A DNA stretch of 64,000 bases from Mucilaginibacter sp. PAMC 26640 (GTDB taxonomy: Bacteria > Bacteroidota > Bacteroidia > Sphingobacteriales > Sphingobacteriaceae): assembly GCA_001596135.1 (NCBI GenBank), contig CP014773.1:3844001-3908000 (forward strand), written 5' to 3'. The position numbers and the translations under genes were made by a program. Under the pieces are notes generated by a model. That model saw only the letters and a program-made list of their open reading frames with translations. It did no database searches and was not told the origin of the DNA. Positions 52,364 to 62,407 of the stretch are shown piece by piece (positions within the stretch are counted from its first letter, which is position 1; every line of letters begins with the position of its first letter).

Positions 52364-54955
52364 ATGAATTTTAACAACTTTACCATAAAAGCACAGGAGG
52401 CCGTTCAAAAGGCTTCCGAGATAGCAACAGGCAACCAGCAGCAGGCTATTGAAACAGCACACCTGCTTAAAGGCTTACTATTGGTTGATGAAAATGTTAT
52501 AACCTATTTATTAAAAAAACTAAATGTTAACCTCAACAGGTTAAACGATACGCTGGATACCCAGATAGCAACTTACCCGAAAGTAAGTGGCAGTAATGTG
52601 TATCTGTCGTCAACTGTCAATACTGTGTTGCAAAAGGCGCAATCTTATCTCAAGGAATTTAAAGATGAGTTTGTTTCGGTCGAGCATTTGCTGCTGGGCG
52701 TATTGGCTGCCGGCGATAAGACATCATCGGCGCTAAAAGACTTTGGCGTAAATGAAAAAGACCTGAAAAAGGCCATTACCGAATTACGCGGCGATAACAA
52801 AGTGACTGACCAGAACGCTGAAGCACAATATAATGCACTAAATAAATATGCACGCAACTTAAATGAATACGCAGAAAGCGGCAAACTCGATCCGGTAATC
52901 GGCCGGGATGAGGAAATTCGCAGGGTAATTCAAATTTTGTCGCGCCGTACAAAAAACAACCCCATACTGGTTGGTGAGCCGGGTGTAGGTAAAACCGCCA
53001 TTGCCGAAGGGATTGCGTTCCGCATCATTAAAGGGGATGTTCCCGAAAGCCTGAAAACAAAAACGGTTTTCTCCCTGGACATGGGAGCCTTGATTGCCGG
53101 CGCCAAATACAAAGGCGAATTTGAAGAACGTTTGAAAGCGGTTATTAAAGAAGTGATTCAAAGTGATGGGGAAATTATCCTCTTTATCGATGAGATCCAC
53201 ACGCTGGTAGGTGCAGGCGGCGGGGAAGGCGCAATGGATGCTGCAAACATCCTAAAACCGGCTTTGGCACGTGGCGAATTAAGAGCCATTGGCGCAACTA
53301 CCCTGAATGAATACCAAAAATATGTGGAGAAAGATAAGGCTCTGGAACGCCGTTTCCAAAAGGTAATGGTAGATGAGCCTGACACCGCTGATGCGATCTC
53401 TATTCTGCGTGGCTTAAAGGAACGCTACGAGGCACACCACAAGGTGCGGATCAAAGACGAGGCGATCATTGCTTCCGTGGAAATGTCGCAGCGTTATATC
53501 GCCGACAGGTTTTTGCCGGATAAGGCGATCGACTTGATGGACGAAGCTGCATCTAAACTACGTTTGGAAATGGATTCGGTGCCGGAAGCCGTTGATGAAC
53601 TGGAGCGCCGCATTATGCAGCTGGAGATTGAACGCGAAGCTATTAAACGGGAGCGCGACGACCGCAAGGTTGCAGAGCTGAGCGAAGAGATAGCCAACCT
53701 ATCCGCCCAGCGGGATTCACTCCGGGCGAAATGGCAGGGAGAAAAGGATATAGTGGACGGGATCAACAAAAAAGTTGAACAAATAGAAAATTATAAGCTG
53801 GAAGCCGAGCAGGCTGAACGTGCCGGTGATTACGGTAAAGTTGCTGAACTGCGCTATGGTACCATCCGCGAAGCACAGGCTGAGGTAGAAAAACTGAAAG
53901 CTGCGCTTGAGGAAAATAAGGATGACAGCCGTATGCTGAAAGAAGAGGTTACTGCCGACGATATTGCCGGTGTGGTAAGCCGCTGGACTGGTATCCCCGT
54001 AAGTAAGATGATCCAGAGCGAGCGCGAGAAATTACTGAACCTGGAAGGCGAACTGCACAAACGTGTGGCAGGGCAGGAGGAAGCCATTGAAGCAATAAGT
54101 GACGCTATCCGCCGCAGCAGAGCTGGTTTACAGGATAAGCGCAAGCCAATCGGTTCTTTTATATTTCTTGGGACTACCGGTGTTGGTAAAACCGAATTGG
54201 CTAAAGCACTGGCCGAATACCTGTTTAACGATGAGAATTCACTGGTGCGGATAGATATGAGTGAGTACCAGGAGCGTCATGCTGTGTCGAGATTGATTGG
54301 TGCGCCTCCGGGCTATGTGGGTTATGATGAGGGCGGACAGTTGACCGAAGCCGTACGCCGCAAACCTTACAGCGTTGTATTGCTGGATGAGATTGAAAAA
54401 GCACATCCGGATGTGTTTAACATTCTGCTGCAGGTATTAGATGACGGGCATCTTACGGATAATAAAGGGCGTGTGGTAAACTTTAAAAATACCATCATCA
54501 TCATGACGTCTAATATCGGCTCTAACGTGATACAGGAGAATTTTCAGGTTTTAACAGATAAGAACCGTGACGAAGTGATCGCCAAGACCAAGAATGATCT
54601 TTTCAATATTCTGCGGGCAACCATCCGCCCTGAGTTTTTGAACCGGATAGATGAGATCATTATGTTTACCCCTTTGAGCAGGGACGAGATCACCGATATT
54701 GTGAAGCTGCAGTTTAAACACCTGCAAGGCACACTGGCCGAACTTGGCATTACCATCGAGGCATCGGACGAAGCATTGGACTGGTTAGCCCAATTAGGCT
54801 ATGACCCGCAGTTTGGTGCCAGGCCGTTGAAACGGGTGATCCAAAAGAAGATTATGAATGAACTATCTAAGCAGATCCTGGCCGGCACAGTAGATCGTGA
54901 CAGCAAGATAAAACTGGACATGTTTGATAACAACTTTGTTTTTATTAACGCTTAA
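52364..54955 (+). CDS. clpB: Protein-disaggregating AAA+ chaperone ClpB
   Basis: The 863-residue protein has an N-terminal Clp repeat domain (FTIKAQEAVQKASEIA) and a first AAA module with GEPGVGKTAIAEG. A long coiled-coil middle domain (about 405-525) marks ClpB rather than ClpA or ClpC. The second AAA module carries GTTGVGKTELAKA and GAPPGYVGYDEGG. With DnaK it resolubilises aggregated proteins after heat stress. I see no CIRCE or sigma-32-type element upstream. Full length. Confidence 0.97.
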   Translation: MNFNNFTIKAQEAVQKASEIATGNQQQAIETAHLLKGLLLVDENVITYLLKKLNVNLNRLNDTLDTQIATYPKVSGSNVYLSSTVNTVLQKAQSYLKEFKDEFVSVEHLLLGVLAAGDKTSSALKDFGVNEKDLKKAITELRGDNKVTDQNAEAQYNALNKYARNLNEYAESGKLDPVIGRDEEIRRVIQILSRRTKNNPILVGEPGVGKTAIAEGIAFRIIKGDVPESLKTKTVFSLDMGALIAGAKYKGEFEERLKAVIKEVIQSDGEIILFIDEIHTLVGAGGGEGAMDAANILKPALARGELRAIGATTLNEYQKYVEKDKALERRFQKVMVDEPDTADAISILRGLKERYEAHHKVRIKDEAIIASVEMSQRYIADRFLPDKAIDLMDEAASKLRLEMDSVPEAVDELERRIMQLEIEREAIKRERDDRKVAELSEEIANLSAQRDSLRAKWQGEKDIVDGINKKVEQIENYKLEAEQAERAGDYGKVAELRYGTIREAQAEVEKLKAALEENKDDSRMLKEEVTADDIAGVVSRWTGIPVSKMIQSEREKLLNLEGELHKRVAGQEEAIEAISDAIRRSRAGLQDKRKPIGSFIFLGTTGVGKTELAKALAEYLFNDENSLVRIDMSEYQERHAVSRLIGAPPGYVGYDEGGQLTEAVRRKPYSVVLLDEIEKAHPDVFNILLQVLDDGHLTDNKGRVVNFKNTIIIMTSNIGSNVIQENFQVLTDKNRDEVIAKTKNDLFNILRATIRPEFLNRIDEIIMFTPLSRDEITDIVKLQFKHLQGTLAELGITIEASDEALDWLAQLGYDPQFGARPLKRVIQKKIMNELSKQILAGTVDRDSKIKLDMFDNNFVFINA

Positions 54956-55041
54956 CGGGTGAGTGGTCAATGGCTGGATTAATAAAGTAATTTGATTTAT
55001 CAATAAATCTAATTCCTAAAATAAGTTAGATCTATAAGCAC

Positions 55042-55080
55042 AAAGGCGGTGTCGAACATTACGACACGGCCTTTACTGTT
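55042..55080. terminator. Bidirectional terminator between clpB and the L,D-transpeptidase gene
   Basis: AAAGGCGGTGTCG pairs with CGACACGGCCTTT (one mismatch) around a seven-base loop. It lies between convergent genes, with T-rich sequence on the right for clpB; the left side is less T-rich. Confidence 0.7.
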
Positions 55081-55097
55081 TCTACGCACCCTATTTA

Positions 55098-56654
55098 TTA
55101 CAACTTTGCTATCTGATCGTTGCTAGCCAAAAATCTTTGTAGGTGACCATATAGTACCACATCTAAACCGTATACATCCGGGCGGAACTGAATAGTACCG
55201 GTACTGTCTGTCCAGCAGGTAATGTAGGTAATATAAATAGGTAATTTACCTGGCACACCAATAGTTGTCGGATCTGGATTATCTTCGGTCATTGCTTGCG
55301 AGATCTTATCATAAGTTGAACCTTCGCCAAAAACAACCTTAGCAAACCCATCGGGGTTACCTAAGCGCACGCATCCGTGGCTTACAGCGCGCATCGATTT
55401 ATCAAATGCCGCCTTGGCCGGGGTATCATGCAGGTATACACTGCTTTTGTTATTGAATAAGAATTTGATTTTACCCAAAGCGTTATCATCACCGGGGCGC
55501 TGTTTAAACTCATATTTGTCTTTCGGTGCATTAGCAAAATCTAATGTTTCAGGGTCTTCAATTTTTTTACCGTTTTCGTAAACATCGATATTTTTATTCG
55601 ACAGGTAGTAAGGATCTTTAGCCGCTTCCACCATGATCTCCTTACTGGCTATGCTTTGCGGAATGTTCCATACCGGATTTACCTGTACGCTGTGAATCAT
55701 GCTGTTCAACTGCGGGGTTTCGCGGTCAAAAGGGCGGTCGATTTTATCACTTTCGTCGTAATCTACCAATGATTCAGTTTTGTCGGTATTGCGGCCTTCA
55801 CCAACACAAACTTTCATATCCAGGATAGATTTACCATTATCCATTACATCCAAACGGTAATCGGGGATATTAACGATAGCATATTTAGCCTGCGTTGGTT
55901 TATTTTTCCATCTCAGGCGTTCCAGGTTCACCACCAGGTAGCGGGTGGTTTCTTCTTTGCTGATGCCCGGGGCGGTAGTGCCATCTTTTAGTGCTTTTTG
56001 CAGAGAAAGATATTGTGGATCTTTCGGCTGGATGCTATCCAGAAAATGCCTCATATCCTTGATGTAAAAGATGCGCGACATGCCGGCGCTATCCGGGCGT
56101 TTGGTTGCGGTATAGTAACGCTGGTAAATCTTGCGCGGACTTAATATCCCGTATTGCAAGGCGTTTGAATAATTGATCAGCGAATTGGCAGTGGTGATCT
56201 CCAGTAAAGCAATATCACGGTAAGCCTCATCTAAATTTTTGATCGCTTTCTTATCCTTAAATTTAGCTACCAGCGCATTGATCTGGTCAGCGTTGAACAT
56301 CTTCGGATCCAGACCGTGCTCCCCGGCCTTTGAAAAATACGTAGCTGTTACATCCACGTCGCCGTTAAAAATATGATCCATTACAAAAGCCGGGTCATAA
56401 TCGTTTGCTTCGTAATAGGCGTTGATCAGGTTAGGATTATTTACATGGCTTTTTTCCTCTGCAAGTACTTTTTTAAATACTTCAGCAAGGCCTTCGGGTG
56501 TTGCATCTTTAAAAACCTTGTTATTCGTTTTTTTGAAAAGTGTAGCGCCAAGGTCAGACCGGCTCTTTTTTGAGCAGCTTTGGAAAACCAGCGCCAACGC
56601 AGCCATCATGAAGATGGTTAAAGCAAGTTTATTTTTTAGGATAGATTTTTTCAT
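55098..56654 (-). CDS. L,D-transpeptidase lipoprotein (YcbB-like)
   Basis: A 518-residue protein. The N-terminus has a lipobox VFQSC, with Cys at about residue 27. A helical domain with peptidoglycan-binding character follows (about 50-260). The YkuD catalytic domain has YLHDTPAKAAFDKSMRAVSHGCVRLGNP, where the His and the SHGCVR cysteine are the catalytic pair. It would form 3-3 cross-links or attach proteins to peptidoglycan in the periplasm. The size and domain order fit the large YcbB-type enzymes of Bacteroidota. Monocistronic. Confidence 0.9.
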   Translation of the reverse strand: MKKSILKNKLALTIFMMAALALVFQSCSKKSRSDLGATLFKKTNNKVFKDATPEGLAEVFKKVLAEEKSHVNNPNLINAYYEANDYDPAFVMDHIFNGDVDVTATYFSKAGEHGLDPKMFNADQINALVAKFKDKKAIKNLDEAYRDIALLEITTANSLINYSNALQYGILSPRKIYQRYYTATKRPDSAGMSRIFYIKDMRHFLDSIQPKDPQYLSLQKALKDGTTAPGISKEETTRYLVVNLERLRWKNKPTQAKYAIVNIPDYRLDVMDNGKSILDMKVCVGEGRNTDKTESLVDYDESDKIDRPFDRETPQLNSMIHSVQVNPVWNIPQSIASKEIMVEAAKDPYYLSNKNIDVYENGKKIEDPETLDFANAPKDKYEFKQRPGDDNALGKIKFLFNNKSSVYLHDTPAKAAFDKSMRAVSHGCVRLGNPDGFAKVVFGEGSTYDKISQAMTEDNPDPTTIGVPGKLPIYITYITCWTDSTGTIQFRPDVYGLDVVLYGHLQRFLASNDQIAKL

Positions 56655-56757
56655 CTGCTAATTTAAATGGTAAATTTGGTTCAACATAGCAATAGGCATA
56701 CCACAATTCCAATTTGTTGTAGGCCTTGGCCGGCTAGCTATCTATCAGCTCATATAC

Positions 56758-57774
56758 ATGAAAAAATATCTCTTACTGTTTCCGTTAATTGTGTTGGTTG
56801 CCTGCAAGCCAATGGCGCAAACATTTAAGCCTGTAAATAAAAACGCGACCAGGGAGGTTAATGATTTGCTGGCTTATCTTTATGAGATAAATGGTAAACA
56901 GATCCTTTCTGGTCAGCATAATTATAATAGCGATCTGAATGTGTTTTCGGATAGCGCCCGTAACATCACGGGCAAAAATCCGGCACTTTGGGGTACTGAT
57001 TTTATCCTTTGGGGTGATAAAGATTTGGGGCAGAACATTGTTAACGAATCGATCAAAAAATCGCGTGAGGGTTACCTCGTTAGCCTGATGTGGCACCAGG
57101 GCAGGCCTACGGATGAACCGCCGTACGATTGGAAGAAGAGTGTACAAGGAAAACTTACCGCAGCCGAATGGAAAGAATTGATAACACCCCATACTGCTCT
57201 AAACAAAAAGTGGCTGGCCCAGATCGATGTGATAGCCGGATACCTGAAGCAGCTGCAGGATGCGCATGTGCCGGTGCTTTGGCGCCCATACCATGAAATG
57301 AACGGTGTTTGGTTTTGGTGGGGGAACAAAAAAGGCCCCGACGGTATCGTTAAGCTGTACAAAATGATGTACGACAGGTATACCAATTACCATCATTTAA
57401 ATAACCTGATCTGGGTTTGGGGGGCAAACAGCTTGCGTGATATTCCTGAGGATGAAGCTTATCACTATAAAGACTACTACCCAGGCGCAAATTATGTAGA
57501 TATTTTAGGTGCCGACGTTTATCATTTTGATTACGAACAAAACGATTACAACGAATTGCTGGCCTTGGCAGCAGGTAAGCCCATTGCACTAACCGAGAAT
57601 GGCGAATTACCCAATGCCACGATCTTAAAACATCAGCCCAAGTGGCTTTGGTTCATGACCTGGACGAGCTGGCTATGGACTGATAATACCAAAGAAAGAG
57701 TTAAAGAGGTTTATGCCCTGCCCACTACGCTAAGCCATGATGATGTGAAAGCACGCCTGGCAACCAAGCCATAA
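56758..57774 (+). CDS. GH26 beta-mannanase lipoprotein
   Basis: A 338-residue enzyme with lipobox LVAC (C16). The GH26 (beta/alpha)8 domain shows the acid/base E180 in LWRPYHEMNG and the nucleophile E280 in ALTENGE, with the MWHQGRP segment upstream. No carbohydrate-binding module is attached. It would cut beta-1,4-mannan or mannooligosaccharides at the outer membrane or in the periplasm. It lies 20 kb from the susCD-GH130 locus, but both point to mannan use. A DinB gene follows after 7 bp. Confidence 0.92.
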   Translation: MKKYLLLFPLIVLVACKPMAQTFKPVNKNATREVNDLLAYLYEINGKQILSGQHNYNSDLNVFSDSARNITGKNPALWGTDFILWGDKDLGQNIVNESIKKSREGYLVSLMWHQGRPTDEPPYDWKKSVQGKLTAAEWKELITPHTALNKKWLAQIDVIAGYLKQLQDAHVPVLWRPYHEMNGVWFWWGNKKGPDGIVKLYKMMYDRYTNYHHLNNLIWVWGANSLRDIPEDEAYHYKDYYPGANYVDILGADVYHFDYEQNDYNELLALAAGKPIALTENGELPNATILKHQPKWLWFMTWTSWLWTDNTKERVKEVYALPTTLSHDDVKARLATKP

Positions 57775-57781
57775 CCAAACT

Positions 57782-58297
57782 ATGAGTAAACAACCCGAAG
57801 TGTGGATGCGCGGCCCCTTGCCGGGGATGGCTCCATTAGTGCAACCCGTTGCGTTCGCATTGCTGCAGGTACGAGAAGAACTTGATGTATTGATGGATGG
57901 TTTTCCGGATGATCAGCTTTTTGAAACGGTTGCGGGAATGGCATCGGTTGCATTTCATTTGCAGCATCTGACGGGTGTGCTGGACCGGCTTTTTACCTAC
58001 GCCAGAAATGAAAGATTATCTGAGACCCAGCTTGAATATCTTGCAGCCGAAGGCAAAATGAATACAAAAATATACACTGCTTCGCAATTAGTCGAAAAAT
58101 TTAATTTGCAGGTAGATGAAGCACTTGCTGAACTTAAGCAGGTAGAGGAGGTTACGCTTACAGATTTCAGAGGCGTTGGCAGGGCAGGGTTACCATCTAC
58201 CAAAATGGGCCTTTATGTACATGCTGCGGAACATACAACCCGGCACTTTGGACAGTTGCTGGTAACTGTAAAAGTTTTACAAAGCACCGGCCTTTAA
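57782..58297 (+). CDS. DinB-family protein
   Basis: A 171-residue four-helix protein of the DinB/YfiT-like metal-binding fold. The three expected His sites appear in VAFHLQHLTGVLDRL (two) and VHAAEHTTRHFGQLLVT (the C-terminal HxxxH-like pair). Such proteins are often thiol-dependent S-transferases or damage-inducible metalloproteins; substrate unknown. It is probably cotranscribed with the GH26 gene, with no evident functional link. Confidence 0.85.
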   Translation: MSKQPEVWMRGPLPGMAPLVQPVAFALLQVREELDVLMDGFPDDQLFETVAGMASVAFHLQHLTGVLDRLFTYARNERLSETQLEYLAAEGKMNTKIYTASQLVEKFNLQVDEALAELKQVEEVTLTDFRGVGRAGLPSTKMGLYVHAAEHTTRHFGQLLVTVKVLQSTGL

Positions 58298-58498
58298 TAT
58301 GATTTGGAATAAACACTTCTTGGTTACCGAAACGAAGTCAAACCAACACAAGAGGGTTGCCGCATAATTCGTCAATTATTTTCAAATAATTGATTGTCGA
58401 TAGTATAATATGGGTTGACATTGAATAAAGTTAAGTGGTGGTAACCTTTCTTCGCTGAACTATACCGGGACGATGTGCTCCTGATAAAATCAGTAAGA

Positions 58499-59131
58499 TC
58501 AGCCCTTGGTTACTATCCGCGATATTTCCTTGTAATCTTTTCCACGGTAAGTTACCGTAGCATCTGTATGGTTATCCCCCGGGTCAAATAAAAAGGTATC
58601 TATGCCCAGCTCATTTGCCGCTCTGATCTCTGATTTGGGATCGTCGCCAATAACCAGCACCTCTGCAGCTCCGTAGTGATTCTCCTGCATGATCATCTCA
58701 AAAATATCCTTCTTGGTTTGGGCTGATTTTTCAGGGTCTACGATATAGATGCCTTTAAAATCTGCCTCAATGCCCAGCATTTTTACTTTACTTAATTGAA
58801 GTTTGGTAAAACCGGTTGTTACCAGGTATTTTTCTATCAGGATTTCCCGCAAATCGGTATACTCGTCGAAAGCCTTCATGGGAATTTCCACTTCAATATC
58901 GCTCAGCAATTCCATCCCCCGGGCTTTTAATTCCGGACTAAAGCCAAAATCATCTGCCACATACTGGTAGGGTCGGCGGGTGAGTTCGTGTTTTGCCTTT
59001 GTTACTATGTCGCTGTCTCCCGGCTGCAAATGTTCATCTATCAATAGAAACAAATTTGCAAATAGGTGATCGCCAATTGAGCTAACCGGGTAAATGGTAT
59101 TATCGAGGTCGAGTATCAAAACGCGTTTCAT
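58499..59131 (-). CDS. HAD-superfamily hydrolase (nucleotidase/phosphoglycolate-phosphatase-like)
   Basis: A 210-residue protein with HAD motif I LILDLDNTIYP, motif II VTTGFTK, a Lys in the QTKKDIF segment, and motif IV VLVIGDDPKSEI. The small helical cap lies between motifs I and II. ATG 59131 starts right before motif I; the frame remains open 21 codons further upstream, without family resemblance. The DNTIY variation occurs in pyrimidine 5'-nucleotidase-like members, but the substrate is uncertain. It follows the interrupted MFS gene by about 35 bp and may share its message. Confidence 0.8.
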   Translation of the reverse strand: MKRVLILDLDNTIYPVSSIGDHLFANLFLLIDEHLQPGDSDIVTKAKHELTRRPYQYVADDFGFSPELKARGMELLSDIEVEIPMKAFDEYTDLREILIEKYLVTTGFTKLQLSKVKMLGIEADFKGIYIVDPEKSAQTKKDIFEMIMQENHYGAAEVLVIGDDPKSEIRAANELGIDTFLFDPGDNHTDATVTYRGKDYKEISRIVTKG

Positions 59132-59165
59132 GTGGGAATGTTGGTGGGGTAAATTAATAAGTTGC

Positions 59166-59285
59166 TTATGCTTCCTGCATTTCTGCTTCGGCAAGTTTAA
59201 TGTCTGCTAATATCTTGTCTTCGGCATGGTAGCGGTACATCAGGAGCATGCCTGCGCAGACCACCGCAGAGATGCCGCCCAGGAT
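59166..59285 (-). pseudogene. C-terminal tail of the MFS transporter gene beyond an in-frame TGA
   Basis: Directly after the TGA at 59286-59288 the same frame continues for 39 sense codons. They encode a hydrophobic helix (ILGGISAVVCAGMLLMY) and a charged tail (ADIKLAEAEMQEA) before TAA. These match the twelfth helix and cytoplasmic tail expected of the MFS protein, so a single TGG-to-TGA change would explain the break. Confidence 0.7.
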
Positions 59286-60413
59286 TCACCATAGGAGCTT
59301 AAAGCCCCCATGCTGAATAACCTGGCTGCCAAATGTTGGTGCGATAACCTGCGCTGCCGACCAGGCCATGGTATAAAGCGCCGCATACTGCCCCCGATTA
59401 GTTGAAGTTGAGCGTGATACCCAAAACGAGTTCATAAAAGGCATGCTTAGCATTTCGCCAAGGGTAACGATGAGTACCACCAGGATAGCTGCAGCTGCAC
59501 TTGCAGGTAAAAAATTAAGCAGCACAAAGCCAATTCCCGTAACTACAACACCGGCGGCGATGATCAGCAACGGGTGCTTTCGCCGTTCCAGGTAGTTGAC
59601 CATCACCAGTTCAACGAGTGCAATGATAATACCGTTTAGCGCCAGCAGCGAACCAATAAAACGCTCGTTAAAATGCCATTCCAGCTTGTAAAACACCGGT
59701 TCCATGATGAAGAACTGAAAGAAACAAATATTAAAAGGGGTGATCAGCAGGATAAAGAGCAGGTATACTTTATCTTGGTAAGCGGATCTGTTAGTTGCTG
59801 ATGCAACTTTGTTTTTCACCGGCGGGGTATACGCAGATCTTGGCATCAACTTTAACAGCATTAAAGCCGCAAAAATATTAGTACAGCCATCTACCCAAAA
59901 CAATAAATGGTAATTGAATGAGGCCAGAAAGCCACCGGTAGCAGCACCCACGGCCCAGCCTAGATTCACGGCTAACCTGTGCAGTGAGTAGGAGCGGGTT
60001 TTATTTTCGGGCTTGCTGTAAAACGCAACGGCAGTAGAATTGGCCGGGCGAAAAGCTTCATTACAAAAGCTAAGTAAAAAGGTGCCGATAGCCAAAGTGA
60101 TAAATGTTGTTTGGAATCCCAATACGATAAACATTAACCCGCCACTTAATAAGGTGCCTACCTGCATATCATAAAAGCCGATCTTATCAGATAGTAAACC
60201 TCCGAAATAAGCACCGATGATAGATCCAATACCAAAAAGAGCCATGATATACCCGGCCTCTGTAACCGAAAAGTGCAATTGTTTGATGCAGTAAATGGTT
60301 AGGAGTGGCACCACCATGGTGCCACTCCGGTTGATGAGCATTACGATGCTCAGGTACCAGTTGTTGCGCGATAAGCCGCTGTAGGCATTTTTGTATACGG
60401 TAATTATAGACAC
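59286..60413 (-). CDS. MFS transporter, truncated by an in-frame stop codon
   Basis: The 375 residues cover eleven membrane helices of a major facilitator protein. GGLLSDKIGFYDMQ between helices 2 and 3 is the family's motif A (GxLaDrxGrk form), and a central loop is near residue 200. The frame stops at TGA right after HGGFKLLW, where helix 12 should follow, and 39 more sense codons in the same frame complete the fold. The product may be a non-functional truncation, or the stop may be a sequencing error or read through. The substrate is unknown; drug or sugar efflux proteins share this layout. Confidence 0.8.
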   Translation of the reverse strand: MSIITVYKNAYSGLSRNNWYLSIVMLINRSGTMVVPLLTIYCIKQLHFSVTEAGYIMALFGIGSIIGAYFGGLLSDKIGFYDMQVGTLLSGGLMFIVLGFQTTFITLAIGTFLLSFCNEAFRPANSTAVAFYSKPENKTRSYSLHRLAVNLGWAVGAATGGFLASFNYHLLFWVDGCTNIFAALMLLKLMPRSAYTPPVKNKVASATNRSAYQDKVYLLFILLITPFNICFFQFFIMEPVFYKLEWHFNERFIGSLLALNGIIIALVELVMVNYLERRKHPLLIIAAGVVVTGIGFVLLNFLPASAAAAILVVLIVTLGEMLSMPFMNSFWVSRSTSTNRGQYAALYTMAWSAAQVIAPTFGSQVIQHGGFKLLW

Positions 60414-60557
60414 GAAGGAAAAGATTAAGGGTTAGCCTATAGGATAATCAAATTTAGGTTTTGTATCTAGAAATACGTTGTTTTGAGAATTATAATATTT
60501 TAAGTCATAAGCGGGCTATCTTAAAATCAGTAATTTTAAATACTAAAAAAGATCACC

Positions 60558-61268
60558 ATGAACGTTACCGAGATTATGGCCGAACTGGAATCAAAGGGTA
60601 GCGAAAGCATCAAAAAAATCCTGCTGAAGCACGGGGTTAAAGAACCGTTCTTCGGCGTTAAGGTGGAGTATCTCAAACCGATTCAAAACAAGATCAAAAA
60701 AGATTACCAGCTAGCAAAAAACCTTTTTGCTACAGGCAATGCCGACGCTATGTACCTGGCCGGCTTAATTGCTTATGATGCTGCCATGACGCAAGCTGAC
60801 CTGCAAAGCTGGGCTGAAGCAGCGGTGTCTAACAACATTAGTGAATATACTGTACCATGGGTTGCTGCCGGCAGCAGGTATGGTTTCGGGATGGCGCTGC
60901 AATGGATAGAAAGCCCTGTTGAACACATTGCAGCCACCGGATGGGCTACGCTGAGTAATACTGTTGCTTTGAAAACCGACGCAGAGTTGGACATGGAGAA
61001 GTTGCACAATTTGCTATCCCGGGTGGAGCAACAGATCCACTCCTCGGCAAACCGGGTGGTGTATACTATGAACGGATTTGTTATTGCATTGGGCTCCTAT
61101 GTTGACGAATTAGCAGCGGAAGCCATTGCTGCAGCCACGCGCATAGGCACAGTTACTGTGGATGTGAGTGATACGGCCTGTAAAATACCAGTTGCGCTGG
61201 AAAACATTAACAAAGTAAGGTCGAAAAGAGGCGGTACGGCACCTAAGAAAAAGAACCTTAAATGTTAA
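60558..61268 (+). CDS. DNA alkylation repair protein (AlkD-like)
   Basis: A 236-residue all-helical protein of the AlkC/AlkD HEAT-repeat family. KHGVKEPFFGVKVEYLKPIQNKIKKDY is the typical opening, and YTVPWVAAGSRYG and GWATLSNTVAL are mid-protein repeats. AlkD-type enzymes excise N3- and N7-alkylpurines. Length and start agree with the family, and a short leader with CACC precedes the ATG. Members without glycosylase activity are known, so activity is inferred. Confidence 0.82.
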   Translation: MNVTEIMAELESKGSESIKKILLKHGVKEPFFGVKVEYLKPIQNKIKKDYQLAKNLFATGNADAMYLAGLIAYDAAMTQADLQSWAEAAVSNNISEYTVPWVAAGSRYGFGMALQWIESPVEHIAATGWATLSNTVALKTDAELDMEKLHNLLSRVEQQIHSSANRVVYTMNGFVIALGSYVDELAAEAIAAATRIGTVTVDVSDTACKIPVALENINKVRSKRGGTAPKKKNLKC

Positions 61269-61313
61269 TAAACTTATTTTTAAAAAAGCACAATAAGAAA
61301 CGCGAAGTAAGGT

Positions 61314-62405
61314 TTACAATTTCGAATTTCTGTTCCGCAGCCAATGATCTGCTAAAACCAGTGCTGCCATAGCTTCTACAATGGGCACCGCACGTGGCAC
61401 TACACAAGGGTCATGCCGTCCCTTCCCGGTGATCTCGGCAGCATTGCCCTCGCTGTCTATCGTTTGCTGGTTGTGCATGATCGTAGCAACTGGTTTAAAG
61501 GCTACTTTAAACTCGATTGGCATGCCATTACTGATCCCACCCTGAATACCTCCCGAAAAATTGGTGCGGGTGGTTACATTACCAGCTGCATCTTTTAAAA
61601 AGATATCGTTGTGTTCTGATCCCAGCATTTCACTGCCGCTAAAGCCCGAACCGAATTCAAATCCATGTACAGCATTAATGCTAAGCATAGCTTTACCCAG
61701 GTCGGCATGTAGTTTGTCAAAAACCGGGTCGCCTAGGCCAACCGGGCAATTTTGTATATAGCAGCTTACTTTACCGCCCACCGTATCGCCCTGTTTGCGA
61801 ATGCCATCTATAAATTCTATCATCTCTACGGCGGTAGCCGGGTCGGCACAGCGTACAATGTTTTGCTCGCGGATAGCTAAAAACTCCTGCGCGTCTTCAA
61901 TAAATACATTGGGCGCATCTATTCTGCCAACGCTGCTTACATGGGCCAGTACTTCGATGCCCTGCGTTTTCAATAATAATTTGGCTAATGCACCAGCGGC
62001 AACACGCGCCGCGGTTTCGCGGGCAGACGAACGGCCGCCGCCACGGTGATCGCGGATGCCGTATTTTGATTGATAAGTGTAATCTGCATGCGACGGGCGG
62101 AACACATCCACATTATGGCCGTAATCTTTTGAACGCTGATCCTCATTCGGGATAATCATTGCTATCGGTGTACCTGTAGTTTTTCCTTCAAAAGTGCCTG
62201 AAAGAATTTTTACGGTATCAGCTTCTTTACGCTGTGTGGTGATCTTACTTTGCCCTGGTTTGCGCTTATCCAGTTCGCCCTGGATATAATCCAGATCAAC
62301 CGTTAAGCCTGCCGGGCAACCATCAACGATCACGCCGATAGCCTCGCCATGCGATTCACCAAAAGTTGTTATCCTGAATATTTGCCCGAATGAGTTACCT
62401 GCCAT
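61314..62405 (-). CDS. aroC: Chorismate synthase
   Basis: The 363-residue enzyme converts 5-enolpyruvylshikimate 3-phosphate to chorismate with reduced FMN. GESHGEAIGVIVDGCPAG at the N-terminus, FRPSHADYTYQSKYGIRDHRGGGRSSARETA and the C-terminal GRHDPCVVPRAVPIVEA are the three family signatures and hold the FMN-contacting residues. It lies 77 bp after aroA and performs the next step, so the two are an aro operon. Full length. Confidence 0.97.
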   Translation of the reverse strand: MAGNSFGQIFRITTFGESHGEAIGVIVDGCPAGLTVDLDYIQGELDKRKPGQSKITTQRKEADTVKILSGTFEGKTTGTPIAMIIPNEDQRSKDYGHNVDVFRPSHADYTYQSKYGIRDHRGGGRSSARETAARVAAGALAKLLLKTQGIEVLAHVSSVGRIDAPNVFIEDAQEFLAIREQNIVRCADPATAVEMIEFIDGIRKQGDTVGGKVSCYIQNCPVGLGDPVFDKLHADLGKAMLSINAVHGFEFGSGFSGSEMLGSEHNDIFLKDAAGNVTTRTNFSGGIQGGISNGMPIEFKVAFKPVATIMHNQQTIDSEGNAAEITGKGRHDPCVVPRAVPIVEAMAALVLADHWLRNRNSKL

Positions 62406-62407
62406 AT

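Noticed and set aside
58373..58392. AT palindrome CAATTATTT/AAATAATTG in the gap after the DinB gene
   Set aside because: Only a two-base loop and pure A/T composition; could be an operator but equally chance in AT-rich DNA.
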